This document shows, one piece after another, positions 11,314 to 22,690 of a DNA stretch of 64,000 bases (position 1 is the stretch's first letter; every line of letters starts with the position of its first letter). The notes under the pieces were generated by a model. The model was not told where the DNA came from and did no database searches. It worked only from the letters and a program-made list of their open reading frames with translations. Both the position numbers and the translations under genes were made by a program. Source of the stretch: Sabethes cyaneus (taxonomy: Eukaryota > Arthropoda > Insecta > Diptera > Culicidae); the NCBI RefSeq assembly GCF_943734655.1, contig NC_071355.1, positions 14,612,768 to 14,676,767 of the forward strand, given 5' to 3'.

Positions 11314-11523
11314 AGGTGTGGCAGATGAAGACATTCGATGGTATTAGTAGCGAAAAATCAGAAAACGACGTCAAACTACAAAAACAAACCGCGTCGGACA
11401 AAGGGGTTTGTTTTTGGAGTTTGACGTCACGCTTCATCGTGATTGGTCGATTTACGATTTCACTCACACCGTGATGAAATTTCTTCATTGCACTAACACC
11501 ACTTAACCAACATTGCCACACCT
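11314..11523. mobile_element. Possible foldback MITE with internal 24-bp-arm hairpin
   Basis: Bounded by AGGTGTGGCA (11314-11323) and its complement TGCCACACCT (11514-11523). Inside, 11367-11390 and 11405-11428 form a 24-bp hairpin (arm GACGTCAAACT then A/C then CAAAAAC) with a 14-base loop. No convincing target duplication adjoins the ends, so the boundaries are tentative. Confidence 0.4.
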
Positions 11524-12498
11524 GTATATATCACATTGCTTAGGTACGGCAAACGCGGCATGTTTGTGTTCGTAATATGCTTAAAAGTATAGGTGTGTTA
11601 GTGCCATCGTTGTACGGTACAATGTTTATGCTTTTTTTATGCCCGTAGAAGAATAGGGCGAGGTTGACGTCACTCTTGCTGTTTACGTTATTTGCGCTGC
11701 TAACACAAACAACCGGTACGTTGTTCCACACCTCTACTACTTCACATCGAGATGGAATGGAATGGAACACAGCAGGTAAACGTAACGTCAAAAAGTGGTA
11801 TAATTGAAGATAGAATTAACAAAAGGGCGAATGATGCAAGCGTAAACAAACCGAGTGAGGGTTGATTTTCCTATGCTGGTCCAGCAAAAAATCAACGGGA
11901 TGGCAACCCAAGTAGCATTTTCAGGCTGATAAAACGCTTTTATAGCTGATTTAATTCAACCTGTGGCTGATCTATGGTTTAGGTTTAGAAATGGAAACCT
12001 TTTTTCAGCTCCTAAACATCTAAATCTGGTGATTTTATCAAGCTTCAGGCTAATTAATAGCTGCTTTCGAAGCTGCAATGAAGCTTAATAGAAACTTTTT
12101 TGCGCTTTTAAATAGCCAATTTGCGCAATGCTGTCAATTCTATTTTAGAACGAGAAATAGTTTTGCAATCTACTTTTCCAGTCGCTTAATCAACGCTTCA
12201 TCAACCTTTATGCAGCCAAAAAAAATCTATTCTTAAATTTAAAAAATGAACGCGTCATTTTTATTTCGCCGTGATCGCGATATTTTTAGTTTCGAATAAC
12301 TTTAATTCGTACAAGTAAGCTAGCTAATTAAAAATGCATGTCTTTCTTCCGGGAATTGAACCCACCATCTTTTGATCCATAAGCATTCACCGTATGATCC
12401 GCCCCATTTGCATCTGACAGTGAGAATATCTTTACACCTGAAGCCTAGCCCGTCTAGTGCGAAGCAGTCGATAATATCGATAACTGCCAAACTTTTAC
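11524..12498. other. Noncoding repeat-derived stretch with a tRNA-like segment
   Basis: At 11907 the sequence CCCAAGTAGCATTTTCAGG resembles the terminal repeat of the element at 28534-29677 (CCCAAGTAACCAAAAGTTC). Around 12346-12405 the minus strand has a B-box-like GGGTTCAATTCCCGG downstream of an A-box-like segment, i.e. a tRNA-like sequence. A matching right end for the 11907 terminus was not found. Open frames here are shadows. Confidence 0.35.
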
Positions 12499-12782
12499 CA
12501 CAGACAAACAGACATAACTCTTGGAAGAAAAATCAACAAAAATTATCGTACCTCACATTCAGCCTGAACACTAGCACCATCTATGATCGACATTCCCAAA
12601 TATCAAATAGCAATATGGGTATCCCTCGAAGTAGCAAGTATTTTTTATGGGGAATCCCCCTTCTTTCGACAAAAAGCGCCACTTTGACCAAAACGGAGAC
12701 ATTCCCAACTAAGCTCAAATTTGAAATGACGGTTTAATCGGTACGATGAATGGAAAACGAGTGTTATGTCTGTTTGTCTGTG
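12499..12782 (+). mobile_element. 7-bp-TSD MITE, 284-bp copy 1
   Basis: Ends are CACAGACAAACAGACATAAC and its complement. The target duplication CTTTTAC lies at 12492-12498 and 12783-12789. It is close to identical over its whole length to 16676-16959. The 121-aa open frame at 12372-12737 is an accidental reading of this repeat. Confidence 0.9.
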
Positions 12783-13207
12783 CTTTTACTGTCGGCCGAA
12801 TTGTGAAATTCTATGATCTGACAGTATGTGTGCTGTGAGCCAAAAGAAAACTTGGTAGAAGTTTTTAAAGCCACTTTAACACCCTTAAGCAGCCTTAAAA
12901 TAGTTTAGAAGCTGAGAACCTAATGAAAGCTTCCACTCTACATTTTAACACCTTTAAGCAGCCGTAAAACGGTTTGATGTTTATGGCTGTTTAGAAGCAG
13001 ATTGTTTAGCAGAAAAAACCGCTACTAAGCTTTTCTATCAGCTTTTGGGAGAGAACTGGTTTTGAAAAACTTAAAGTAGCTTAAACATCGCTTATTTAAA
13101 CCGAGGGGATGCGCTGTGCTATCCCTTGCTATGTATTTGACAGAAGATAACATCGCGCTTCCAAAACTGTCAACGCTTCCAAAAGTGTCAAATTTCAATG
13201 CAGTAAC

Positions 13208-13512
13208 CACAGACTAACAGACGTAACACTTCGAACAAATTTTCTAACAAAACATCGTTTTATTGACACCCCTAAAACTTGGAAAAAACACTAGCATCAC
13301 CTGGTGCAGTCTTCGCGCTACGCAGAGTAGGTTGCTATAAATTTAGCAATGCTATAAATTTACTTGTATAATATCTGACATCAGCGCTAGCGCATGCGAG
13401 CGGCGTTCTCGCGCAGCGACTGTTGTTTGAGTCTTGGCTTAAGCGAAAATTTGAAATGATCGTTTTTATTGACAATGGAATGAGGCTTCAGTGTTACGTC
13501 TGTTAGTCTGTG
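13208..13512 (+). mobile_element. 7-bp-TSD MITE, divergent 305-bp member
   Basis: Ends CACAGACTAACAGACGTAAC and its complement. The duplication CAGTAAC is at 13201-13207 and 13513-13519. The interior differs from the 284-bp and 283-bp members while the terminal pattern CACAGA-NN-AACAGA is kept. Confidence 0.9.
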
Positions 13513-13648
13513 CAGTAACATAGCGAGGAAAAAAAGAAAAAAGCAAAACATCAAGTTTTATAGTTCGATGTTGTACTCGCTGCTCTCGTTAATGGAGCAT
13601 TCCCTTGATTTAAACACCATTTGAGTGCTTACTTTATGCAGTTTTAAT

Positions 13649-13835
13649 CACCCCATCGGCAGGCAACCATGTTTTCGCCGCCAACATCTCGTGTGTGCGA
13701 AAATGAGATAGGATGTCAGCACTGCGTTTCACTCAACTGCCACCAGTCTGATTTGAGCCCGCTGTCAAATTTTGAGCCCAGGACATGCTGTCGCTGACGT
13801 TCACTACAGCTAGATATGCAGATGTCGATGGGGTG
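13649..13835 (+). mobile_element. 187-bp MITE, copy 1
   Basis: Begins CACCCCATCGGCAGGCAACC and ends GATGTCGATGGGGTG. The 8-bp duplication GTTTTAAT is at 13641-13648 and 13836-13843. An 8-bp duplication with CA...TG ends fits a nonautonomous hAT element (inference). Confidence 0.9.
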
Positions 13836-14222
13836 GTTTTAATCGACTTAAATCAACCCGTAAACAGCCATTACTCTTGCAATTCAGCTACCGTTGTTAC
13901 TTGGAAAGGTTGTCATCTCCCATATATTTGGTGCGTAACCGACGTCACTGGCACTCGCACCCGAAAAATAGCCTGCTCACCCTAAAGCTATGTTAATTCG
14001 GGTAACAAAACTTGATGTGGTCTGTACCAATCGATGGCAGTTTGATATTATCATACGGAGAATGCGACCTCAGTTTATGCACTTTTAGTGAAATCGGAAT
14101 GAGAATAGATGTTCGTAATGATGAAATTCTAGTGTGCCACCCCGTTGCAAAAAATAACTCACCCGTTTTGTTTACATCTGCGACATTCGCCCTTCTATTA
14201 ATTCGGTTAATTCTATCTAGAG

Positions 14223-14409
14223 CAAGCCCCTGGCAGACAACCATGTTCTCGCCGCCAACATCTCGTGTGTGCGAAAATGAAATAGCAATTCAGCACTGCG
14301 TTTTACTCAACTGCCAGCAGGCTGATTTGGGCCCGCTGTCAAATTTTGAGCCACGGACATGCTGTCGCTGACGTTTACTGCAGCTCGATATAGAGATGTC
14401 GATGGGGTG
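14223..14409 (+). mobile_element. 187-bp MITE, copy 2
   Basis: Same length and about 85-90 percent alike to copy 1 by eye. The left end reads CAAGCCCCTGGCAGACAACC. The duplication ATCTAGAG is at 14215-14222 and 14410-14417. Confidence 0.9.
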
Positions 14410-14482
14410 ATCTAGAGTTATAGAATGATTCATTTATTATTTTCACCAGAAAAGCAATAAAATAATATAAATCACTGCAGTA

Positions 14483-14678
14483 CGAGGGGCAAGACACTTC
14501 ATAATATTATCATATATATTAATATATTAGGCCCTGTTAAAGCTCTATAAATGTATAAATAGATGTAACTTGATAGGGTTTTAGGTTATATTATGGGTGG
14601 GAAAGGTCAATATATTAAGGTTGAAAAAATATTTCCATAGAGAAAAGTAATATATTTTCAACAGTGTCTTGCCCCTCG
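14483..14678. mobile_element. 196-bp MITE with 16-bp TIR and 8-bp duplication
   Basis: CGAGGGGCAAGACACT (14483-14498) is matched exactly by its complement at 14663-14678. CTGCAGTA flanks it on both sides (14475-14482 and 14679-14686). The interior is AT-rich with repeated ATATTA strings. Probably hAT-like by duplication length. Confidence 0.8.
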
Positions 14679-14686
14679 CTGCAGTA

Positions 14687-16675
14687 CTGCTTTTAAAGCG
14701 ATTTTTTATGAGAATTTCGGAATTTGCGTGATTTTCTAAGAGAAATTTTAGAATAAACGTACCTCTAATTTTTTTATTTGCAAGCTTTTTTTAAAATTAT
14801 GAATTTACATTGTTTTTATCCAATAGGCGTTTTTGATAAGCTATCGCCCGCTTAGAGGCGCTGCATAAAAAAAGTGATGAAAAGTAAAATCGCTGTCAAA
14901 CTCCATACATTTTTGAAAAAAGCTGAAATAAAATGCAGTTTTTGATTAATCCTTTCAATTGTCAGGATTTTAGATAGTGAAATATTGGAAGAAATTTAGT
15001 TATCTACGTTAAGGTAAGTGAAAATATTCGAATTATTGCAGGTTGCAGTGAAACGACTAAATGCACCGCAACTGCAAGGAAACAGCCAAACATCTGCAAT
15101 CAGTGTTGCGATCTAAATAGAGCCATTACAGTGCTTCGTAATAGAGAATATTATCAGTCGTTTTTCTTCTTCAAACAATATCAATCATATTGTTTCCATG
15201 CTATTTTCAGAATATCTTTAACAAAAAATGTGTGATAGAATCTAACAACATCATATGTTATGCTGCAAGCATGTTTGGTACATTCATGCAATTTTTTATT
15301 CTAAAGTTTTTCGAAACTTTAGCATCACTGGATACGAGCGCAGCAGCTCTGACTGCTTTTGGTAAACAAACATAGTGGCACCGAATTTTCGTAACGTGAA
15401 TTTTTCTGCTGTTAAATTTAGGTCACTTTGCACTATATGTTGAATTATTTGCAGTTGTATATTTCGAAATAACCATCAAACGATCCCAAAACGTATCTAT
15501 TATCTCACTTTTCTTCTGCATCTACTGTTTAGTAATCACCAATTTGACGGCTCGCAAAAATTTGACATGAATCAATGACAGCTCGCTGCTGGGATTTTAC
15601 TTGCATTTGGTCTGCAAGTTCCTTGTATTTCGCGTTTTTGATGCAATCTGCAATAATTAACTTTATGGCAGAAAAACGTTAATGTTTGATTTTGTACCGC
15701 ATGAAACAAAAGTACATAGAGTCAGCTGTAAAGTTTACATATCCTGGATAGAGAATTACCAATTATTTTCAGTCTGCACTGTTTTCCAATGTGTTTTCAA
15801 ATGCTAACGGATTTATTTTCGTGATTAGCATCATCTGTGCCAAGAACCAAACATATAACCTATCAGTTCGTAAACATAAATACACTTGCGTGGCTCTAAT
15901 AATTTTCTTGAAACAGAAATATATTGTTTCTGTTTCGGGAAATTATTAGAGCTTGATCAAATGAAAGTTAATGCTTTTTCTTACCTTTATTATCCATTTT
16001 CATCATTCCCACTGTTTGTAATTCAATAAAATATTACATTTAAAGTCGAGTTCCATATAGGTGCCAGCAAGCATTTTGGGAATTGCACTTTTTTTGTAGT
16101 TCCAATAATCACAACCAGGTAGCGAACGGTTGCTCTTAGTTTTGCTCGAATTCGCCTATTTTTTCCGAATTTTGAAAAATTGTACAGTTTTTTAATGGAT
16201 CATTGTAAGCAGTTTTTGCTCATGCTTACCACTAGATGGACACTAAAGCCCCACGTGGCATATTTAGAGTAAACTTTAAGGCTGATACAGATTACACGTC
16301 ATAATTTCTTGCCGTTCCGTTGTTGTTGACGGTTGATAACGGTTAATCTGAACCGGTCTTTTTAGATGGACCAATCGGATTGCCAAGGCAGTTTGACAGT
16401 CGGTCATAGACGTTCGTCGAGTGTGTTTGACAGAACATATCTATGCTGGAGCCATCTGTGAAATTTTTTAGCTTTTCCAATGATCCATTGTGCCTTGCAG
16501 TAATTTACGAGTCCTTTAATTATTCATATTTTAAAAATAATTATCCCGTACCAATGCAGTGAAGATATGCCAGATTCCTTTCACGAACGACATTCTCATA
16601 CATTTTTCTTGAAGCCGTTTGAACCAGGCTTGCTGATTCGGTTTTACCACTGACGAACTGACATGACACTTAGGC
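14687..16675. other. Noncoding stretch with one long hairpin
   Basis: No gene recognised. At 15893-15952 GCTCTAATAATTTTC begins a near-perfect hairpin with arms of about 27 bases that closes on GAAATTATTAGAGC. It could be a small foldback element but shows no flanking duplication. At 16279 GGCTGATACAGATT resembles the terminus of the element at 48439. Confidence 0.4.
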
Positions 16676-16959
16676 CACAGACAAACAGACATAACTCTTG
16701 GAAGAAAAATCAACAAAAATTATCGTACCTCACCTTTAGCCTGAACACTAGCACCATCTATGATCGACATTCCCAAATATCAAATAGCAATATGGGTATC
16801 CCTCGAAGTAGCAAGTATTTTTTATGGGGAATTCCCCTTCTTTCGTCAAAAAGCGCCACTTTGACTAAAACGGAGACATTCCCAACTAAGCCCAATTTTG
16901 AAATGACGGTTTAATCGGTACGATTAATGGAAAACGAGTGTTATGTCTGTTTGTCTGTA
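16676..16959 (+). mobile_element. 7-bp-TSD MITE, 284-bp copy 2
   Basis: Near-identical to 12499-12782, same orientation. CTTAGGC occurs at 16669-16675 and 16960-16966. The last base of the right end is A rather than G. The open frames in it are shadows. Confidence 0.9.
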
Positions 16960-17099
16960 CTTAGGCTGTGAACCATTTCGCGAGATTTTTAACTTTTTAG
17001 TTAAAATTTGACAGTTTGATGGTTATTTTTCCTCGAGTGGCTAAAATCATTTAAGAAAATCCTTTAAAAACCATCGTCCTGTTGCATGCACACTAGTAC

Positions 17100-17120
17100 C
17101 ACAGAAAACAGACATTTATG
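17100..17120 (+). repeat. Solo terminus of the CACAGA MITE group
   Basis: CACAGAAAACAGACATTTAT matches the terminal pattern of the 7-bp-TSD MITEs. No partner terminus was found before the next element at 17228, so this is a truncated or rearranged copy. Confidence 0.4.
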
Positions 17121-17227
17121 TTCATATGAAATATTATCCAAATGGTGTGTAAACTTTTGAACAAAATACTGGCGACATCTCTCGGTGTAATTAGAACGCG
17201 TCTCTAGACGCGTCTTTTTGTTCAATC

Positions 17228-17414
17228 CACCCCATCGACATCTCTATATCGAGCTGCAGTAAACGTCAGCGACAGCATATCCTGGGCTCAAAATTTGACA
17301 GCGGGCCCAAATCAGACTGCTGGCAGTTGCGTGAAACGCAGTGCTGAATTGCTATCTCATTTTCGCACACACGAGATGTTGGCGGCGAGAACATGGTTGT
17401 CTGCCATTGGCTTG
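17228..17414 (-). mobile_element. 187-bp MITE, copy 3, just upstream of GKAP1
   Basis: Reverse orientation relative to copies 1 and 2. It begins CACCCCATCGACATC and ends GGTTGTCTGCC then ATTGGCTTG. GTTCAATC flanks it at 17220-17227 and 17415-17422. Its right edge is 239 bases from the GKAP1 start codon, so it lies in the promoter or 5' UTR interval. Confidence 0.9.
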
Positions 17415-17652
17415 GTTCAATCGTTCAATGAGAAAAATCCTGCGGAGTTGGCATCCTTGTTTATACCAGTTGTGCAGCTTTTCTGTTTGTTCTTTTGCTT
17501 TGTGCAACAATCTCGCGATAATCAAACAAAAGGTAGAAAAGGACCAGGACGTCAGAATATGCTAACAGCTTCCAAAATTGTGAATCTACATCGTAATTAC
17601 CAGAAAATTTGATTATTGCTAGCGAGAACTTGTGCTCTACTGCCTGGGCATA

Positions 17653-18677
17653 ATGGTTACGATTGTGCCATCGCGATTTGCCGGTCTCCGAATCGAGGAT
17701 GACGATGAAGAGTGCCCGAAACCGAAACAAAACCAGAAAGCTCCCGCGAATCAAAAGTCTACCGCCGGCAGTAGCAGCGGTAGCAGTTCAACCAAGCAGG
17801 GTGGTAATCACCAACATCAAAAAAAGAAACCGGTAAGTTAGCTTTTTGTTTCTATTTGGATAAAATTCGCTAAACTCTGATTTTACAGAAAAAACCTAAA
17901 AAGTCTTCCAACGATGGTGCACAAAACGAGCAGTGGTCAAAATGGCAACAAAAGGACACCGAAATAGTGGAAAGTCACTACGAAAAAGATCTGGAACAAG
18001 CTCTGATGCTGTCCAAGCTTGAATTCGAAGCAAATAAAACAAAAATTTTACAAGCAGAACGGGAGGCCAAGCAATCTGCAAAACCGAAAAAATCACGTCC
18101 ATTGTCGCTGCAACAGTTTCAGTCGAAAATTGATAAAGATTCCGCAGAAAAAGAGACGGAAAGGCAACGCGAACTTGCCGAGGCTGCTGACAACAAGAAG
18201 TTTACCTTCTTCGAACAAATTGACCGAGAAACGAAGCAAACTATACAAAAGGAGCAGTACAAATCTTTGGTTTCCAACCGTGCGTACAATTTCTCGGAAG
18301 GTGCCGTTGCCGATGAAAATAAGGAACCGCCCGATTCGCCAGCGGAAGAAAGCAGCGAGTTGGAGAAGCTCAAAGCGGAAAACGCTACCCTCAGGGCAGA
18401 GTTAGATTTAGCCACGACAAGACTGAAGAAAGCTTGTTCGATGCTTAAGGCTGGCGAGATGAAGGACAAAGCTGCCCTGCTGATCGAAATCGCACAGCTC
18501 AAAAAAGTTCATGAAGAAATGGCCAAAGAAATGACCGCGTTGAGCGCCGAGCTACAGCAGGAAAAGTCCAAAGCCGGTAGCGCTAACCACGAACGGGGTG
18601 GCAAGGAGCGAGCAGGCGGTAAGAAATCCGTTCGATTCGATGCGTCCACGGAGCTGCACAATGGAAGGGATGCATGA
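17653..18677 (+). CDS. GKAP1: G kinase-anchoring protein 1 homologue, two exons
   Basis: Exon 1 is 17653-17832 (MVTIVPSRFAGLRIEDDDEE, then a Ser/Gly-rich and Lys-rich stretch). The intron 17833-17888 has GTAAGT and TTTTACAG ends. Exon 2 is 17889-18677. The frame is continuous over the splice and gives 322 residues, near the 366 of the human protein. Recognised features are the N-terminal SRFA-L motif, the lysine-rich segment, the conserved central block SLQQFQSKI / FFEQIDRETKQ / YNFSEGA, and a C-terminal coiled coil at about residues 217-286. The C-terminus KKSVRFDASTELHNGRDA follows it. In mammals GKAP1 is a Golgi-associated protein that anchors cGMP-dependent protein kinase I (family knowledge). 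The start chosen is the first ATG before SRFA; an in-frame GTG lies at 17632. Homology was read by eye. Confidence 0.85.
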
Positions 18678-18890
18678 GTAGGGTGAAAAGAGTTGACGAG
18701 AGATGTTGCACACCGATGTTCCTTTCAGTTGATTTTGACTTGTACGATTGGGATTAATAACCAGATCTCGTGATATATCCATGATTTTTTTAAACAACTA
18801 GTAATAGTAATGGCCGTGCAAGTGAAAATAAGTAAAGTAATAAAAATGTATGACTGATTCTAAATTGGATTACTAAGTTGTTTTAAGAAC

Positions 18891-18896
18891 AATAAA
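18891..18896 (+). terminator. Polyadenylation signal AATAAA of GKAP1
   Basis: Canonical AATAAA 214 bases after the GKAP1 stop codon, in an AT-rich 3' UTR with no other clear hexamer before it. Confidence 0.6.
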
Positions 18897-18899
18897 TCT

Positions 18900-20160
18900 T
18901 TTACACATACGAGTGTGATAATCTAACCGTAAAATCAAAACAGGCTTAAAACGAAATTATATAAAGTAAGTAATTAGACGAATCGAAATGCCACATCTGG
19001 ATAAAGCAGTGTAAGTTATTTTCTGTAAAAAGTATAAAATTTTGTCGATTTAAAGAACCCGTCAACCGACCGACGGCTAGAGCGTCATTAATCATTTTTA
19101 ATTGATTTAAATTGGTCACTGGATCCCTGTCCACGGCATGCTTCGTTAAGATTAATTGAGTAAAATCATCCCTCCTGCGTCCTGCCACAGTGAGCGGGGA
19201 AAGCATTTATGGTGCAATTTTTCCACCCCACCACGTGAGAAGCAGGCCATTTTTGCAATCACAACGACTACACTAGCAAGCAGGCAGGTGGAAAGCCGGG
19301 CAAGCGTTTTTTCACAGTTCACTAGATGGCAATGAAGCGCTCTGCAGCGGAGAGCAGTTTTTTCCTCTGCTGTCGATAAATTTATTGAATTCAGTTGGAG
19401 AAGAAAAACCAACAGAATTGCTGACTATACCTACCTGGTTCGTAAACGTGAGGACGTTAGGTGACATACCGATATAGCACGCCAGTGAGAAATTCGAACA
19501 AAAACTTCGATGGTTAATTTACCAGAAAAGTTGCAACGTTTCAACAGACGGATAGAGAAACCCGTAACGATGCAAATGTGTATCGGGTATTGACAGTCGT
19601 TTTAGAGCATTCCATTTTTTTTTATAAAATCAAGCCAACTAGGTACGTGTAAGCACAAATTTTAAAGAACAATGTATGGAAGATTTTTGTTCAAAAACAG
19701 TTGAAAAACTTACGTAATCTATTTTAATGCCGGGCCTGATTCCGATCTTTCAACCTCTTGATATATTGGTGAAAGCAAGAGACACTATGCGTTTTCCTGG
19801 TTAATAAACAAAGCTAAGGTCCAATTAAAGTCCAATTTTAAATCCATTCAAATTTAATTGAAGCCCAATTTCAAGCTCGAATTCCAATCCAATTTCCAAT
19901 TCAAATTGAAGTAAAACTTTGAGAGGGAATTAATCTTCATTTAAAGTCCACTTTTATATCAAATTTCTTGTTCAATTTCAACGCTGATTGCCACTTTCAA
20001 GTTCAACTGAAGTTCAACTTAAACTTTCTTGTCCAATTTCATGTTCAACGATCTGGTTGGAGTCCAATTTCACGTTCGACTTAATTCCGTTATCCACTTT
20101 TGACTTTTGAAAATAAAATTTTGACTTGACTTCTGATTTACAACTGAATTCTTTTAATTT
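18900..20160. other. Noncoding stretch, with CCAATTT-rich low-complexity tract
   Basis: No gene seen in 18900-19800. From about 19811 to 20110 the sequence is an irregular repetition of short CCAATTTCAAGTTCAA-like words, a decayed short-period tandem repeat resembling in style the array at 24.7-27.3 kb. Confidence 0.4.
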
Positions 20161-20164
20161 TTTT

Positions 20165-20215
20165 ACGACAGACACGTATTTTGCCTACGACTTGTAGGCT
20201 TCATCAGTGTCTGGT
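20165..20215 (-). ncRNA. Hammerhead-ribozyme-like motif, copy 1
   Basis: On the minus strand the core word CTGATGA (20207-20201) is followed by a perfect 6-bp stem GCCTAC/GTAGGC with a 5-base loop. AAAA stands where GAAA is expected. The outer segments CAGACAC and GTGTCTG are complementary and close the structure. This is the order of a type I hammerhead with a very short stem III, as described for Penelope-like elements (family knowledge). The AAAA makes this copy probably inactive. A related copy lies at 58613-58665. Confidence 0.45.
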
Positions 20216-20457
20216 GGTACAAAAAGATAGGAGGTTTTGTGCCTACTGGTGAAGGATCGTGAAAGCTGTTCCTCTCTAGCGGATTTATCCTTCTCGAAAA
20301 AAATAAAGAAAGAAATTAACAACGTCTGGTAGACGTTGGGGTATTTTGGGACATGACCGAAACCTTGCCCAGCTTGGTCTCTCTACTGCAGCTCCCTAAC
20401 CAGATCTAGGTTCCACCTCCGGGCCTGGACGCTAGTATTGTCTCGAAGCACCCGCCA
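20216..20457. other. Repeat-derived noncoding sequence flanking the hammerhead-like motif
   Basis: No coding frame recognised. It may belong to the same retroelement as the motif. It ends in CGCCA, the left target duplication of the Transib-like element. Confidence 0.3.
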
Positions 20458-21834
20458 CACAGTGGGACGAATTCAAAAGAAGACGGACATCTATATTTGT
20501 GCCGAAACTACTAAAGATATCAACTTACTGTCTTCTGCGATGTTTCTTCGATTTCTGAGAACTTTCTAATAGTATTGGTATTATTGGGATTAAGGGTATA
20601 ACACAACAGACAGAAAAAATAACTTTTTAGTTTCAAGCTTACCGTCATCGATTGGTAAGAAACATTTGTAGGTAATATTGTTTTGAACAACTTCACTGAA
20701 GACAGAAAGTAGCTATCTCTTCAGGGGAAAAATATTACGGAGCGAAACTTGCGGGTACCCCCTAATATTAGTTTTTTTCACATAGCTCTTTTATTTCAAC
20801 TCTTATAAGCATGATATGTTCTGCAAAGTTACAGACAGCGCAAATTTGCAAATTTTTGTAAAATATGTGGAAACTCTACAATTGTCGGTTTTCAACTTGT
20901 TTAAATTTCTTGCTTTTTTAGTGCAAGTTTTAAACCGGGATTTCTTGTGCAGTAGCACAATGTAGCAGCTGACTTATAATGTTTTTGCAACATTCACTCT
21001 TCATGTGTAAGAATCTGTATAAATGACTGTGGGATCTCATGGGCCATATGAGTAAACTGCATTTAAGTTTTTCAGTTTTGAAGATTTAACCCTTCAACGA
21101 GAAAGACCGCCTGTGAACCTAGATCCCTAGAGCAACATATGAAATTTGTTTTGAATGAACAATATAAAAAGTTCGTTTACAACAGAATACTTGACATTTT
21201 GAAAACAAGATTACAACATTCTGATCATGCATTCAAGAGTTAACATCTTTAAAACCAAGAATTCATGAGAATTGTAAAAAGATTATTCCCTCATTTTCAC
21301 TTTTAAAGAAAAGATCATTTAGAACAATTTAATCAACCTCAACATTTTTGTGAGCTATTCATATGGTTTATTTAAATTGTGTAATGCATTTGATTTGAAA
21401 ATCAGAGGGGTTGTGTACAAGACACGACCGCATATATAGGTGACGCAGGACTACGTAAGTCTCTTTGTAGTGATAGTACCATGTATCCATGCTTGTAATC
21501 ATTCGATTCTTCATGTATACATGCTATATGCAACATATATACATGCTACATGCGTTGTATGTAACATTTATCAAAGTAGTAATATTGCATACGTTCAATT
21601 CTCAAAAGATTGTGCATTTGAAAACAATTTAACAAAATCAGGAACACAAACTGTTGCTTTCCTGCTACCTTATTGAAATTAAAGATTGTTTTTATTATCC
21701 ATGGTTTCCCACGTTGAAGGAATTTTACCAATTCAATCCTATTTTATCAACAGCACATCTTTTCACTACACTTCTAATGAAACGGCAAGCATGCGTATTC
21801 ATACAGAGTCGTGTTATAATCGAACACTACAGCT

Positions 21835-22170
21835 GTAGCACATTTTTCCAACACAGATATCAAATTCGCAGTAAAGAATTTGCGATCTGTTGGGTGGGAC
21901 AATGAACTTGTGTCGTTTTTTCTGGCACATTTCCCTAACACAGACATTAAATTGGACTTTAATCGCGTTTGTAAGAAATCTGTTGGCACAAGGGGGCTTT
22001 GTCACTCTCTCTTCTCTGGCGTACTTCCCAAGCAAGGACATCAAAATGGTCTAGGTTTAATCGCGGTGTTAAGAAATCTTGTTGAAATGGGGAAACTTTG
22101 TCACTTGTTTTGGCTTACTTCCCAAGCACATATATCAAATTGGTGTAGGTTTGGATCACCGTAAAGAATC
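21835..22170. repeat. Three to four diverged tandem units of about 90-110 bp
   Basis: Inside the Transib-like element, units built on GCACATTTCCCTAACACAGACAT, a gap, then GTAAGAAATCTGTTGG recur at about 21835, 21920, 22010 and 22110 with considerable drift. Confidence 0.5.
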
Positions 22171-22399
22171 TTCCAACAAATCACGAAGCTAGAATTCTGG
22201 TAAAACATAGGTTCATTATTTTCAATTTTTCAATAGTTCAGCATCCAGAATCCATACTTTTCTTCATTTGAGTCAATTCTTAGAAGATTTTCCGATCGAT
22301 TGGTGTAAGAATATTGAAAATCGATCGGAAAACCGCTGAGCTATTAGCGCTCAAAACCTTTCATTTTTCGTGACGCTCGCATTTTTCGATTTTTTGGAA

Positions 22400-22690
22400 T
22401 GACACCCTATCCAGATATGCCATATTTTCTAAAAAAATATCTGCAACTGCTCGAAAACCGAAAAAGTCGAGCAGTTTTCCGGCTACTCGAATTTTCTGAT
22501 TTAAAAATAATCTGCGAAAATCTGTACACTTTTTTAGGAAGTCTGTGAAAGTTTAAAGAGCTTTGAACAAAAATCTGCTCCAAAACAATAAAAGTCAGAA
22601 AAACTGCAAATATCTGCAAATTTATAATGATCTGCAAGACCGTTCCAAAAATCTGGAATTTGCAGACAAATCTGCAAATCTGATATCCCT
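22400..22690. repeat. Repeat rich in ATCTGCAAAT/CTGCTCG words
   Basis: Starts near CCAGATATGCCATATTT and ends near CAAATCTGATATCCCTG. It shares words with the CAGGGATGCCAGATATG sequence at 9766 near NCBP1, so it is probably a member of the same repeat family. Boundaries are uncertain. Confidence 0.35.

Noticed and set aside
12372..12737. 121-codon frame, with a near-identical 83-codon frame at 16663-16914.
   Set aside because: Both are readings of the same 284-bp MITE; similarity is due to the repeat, not to a protein.
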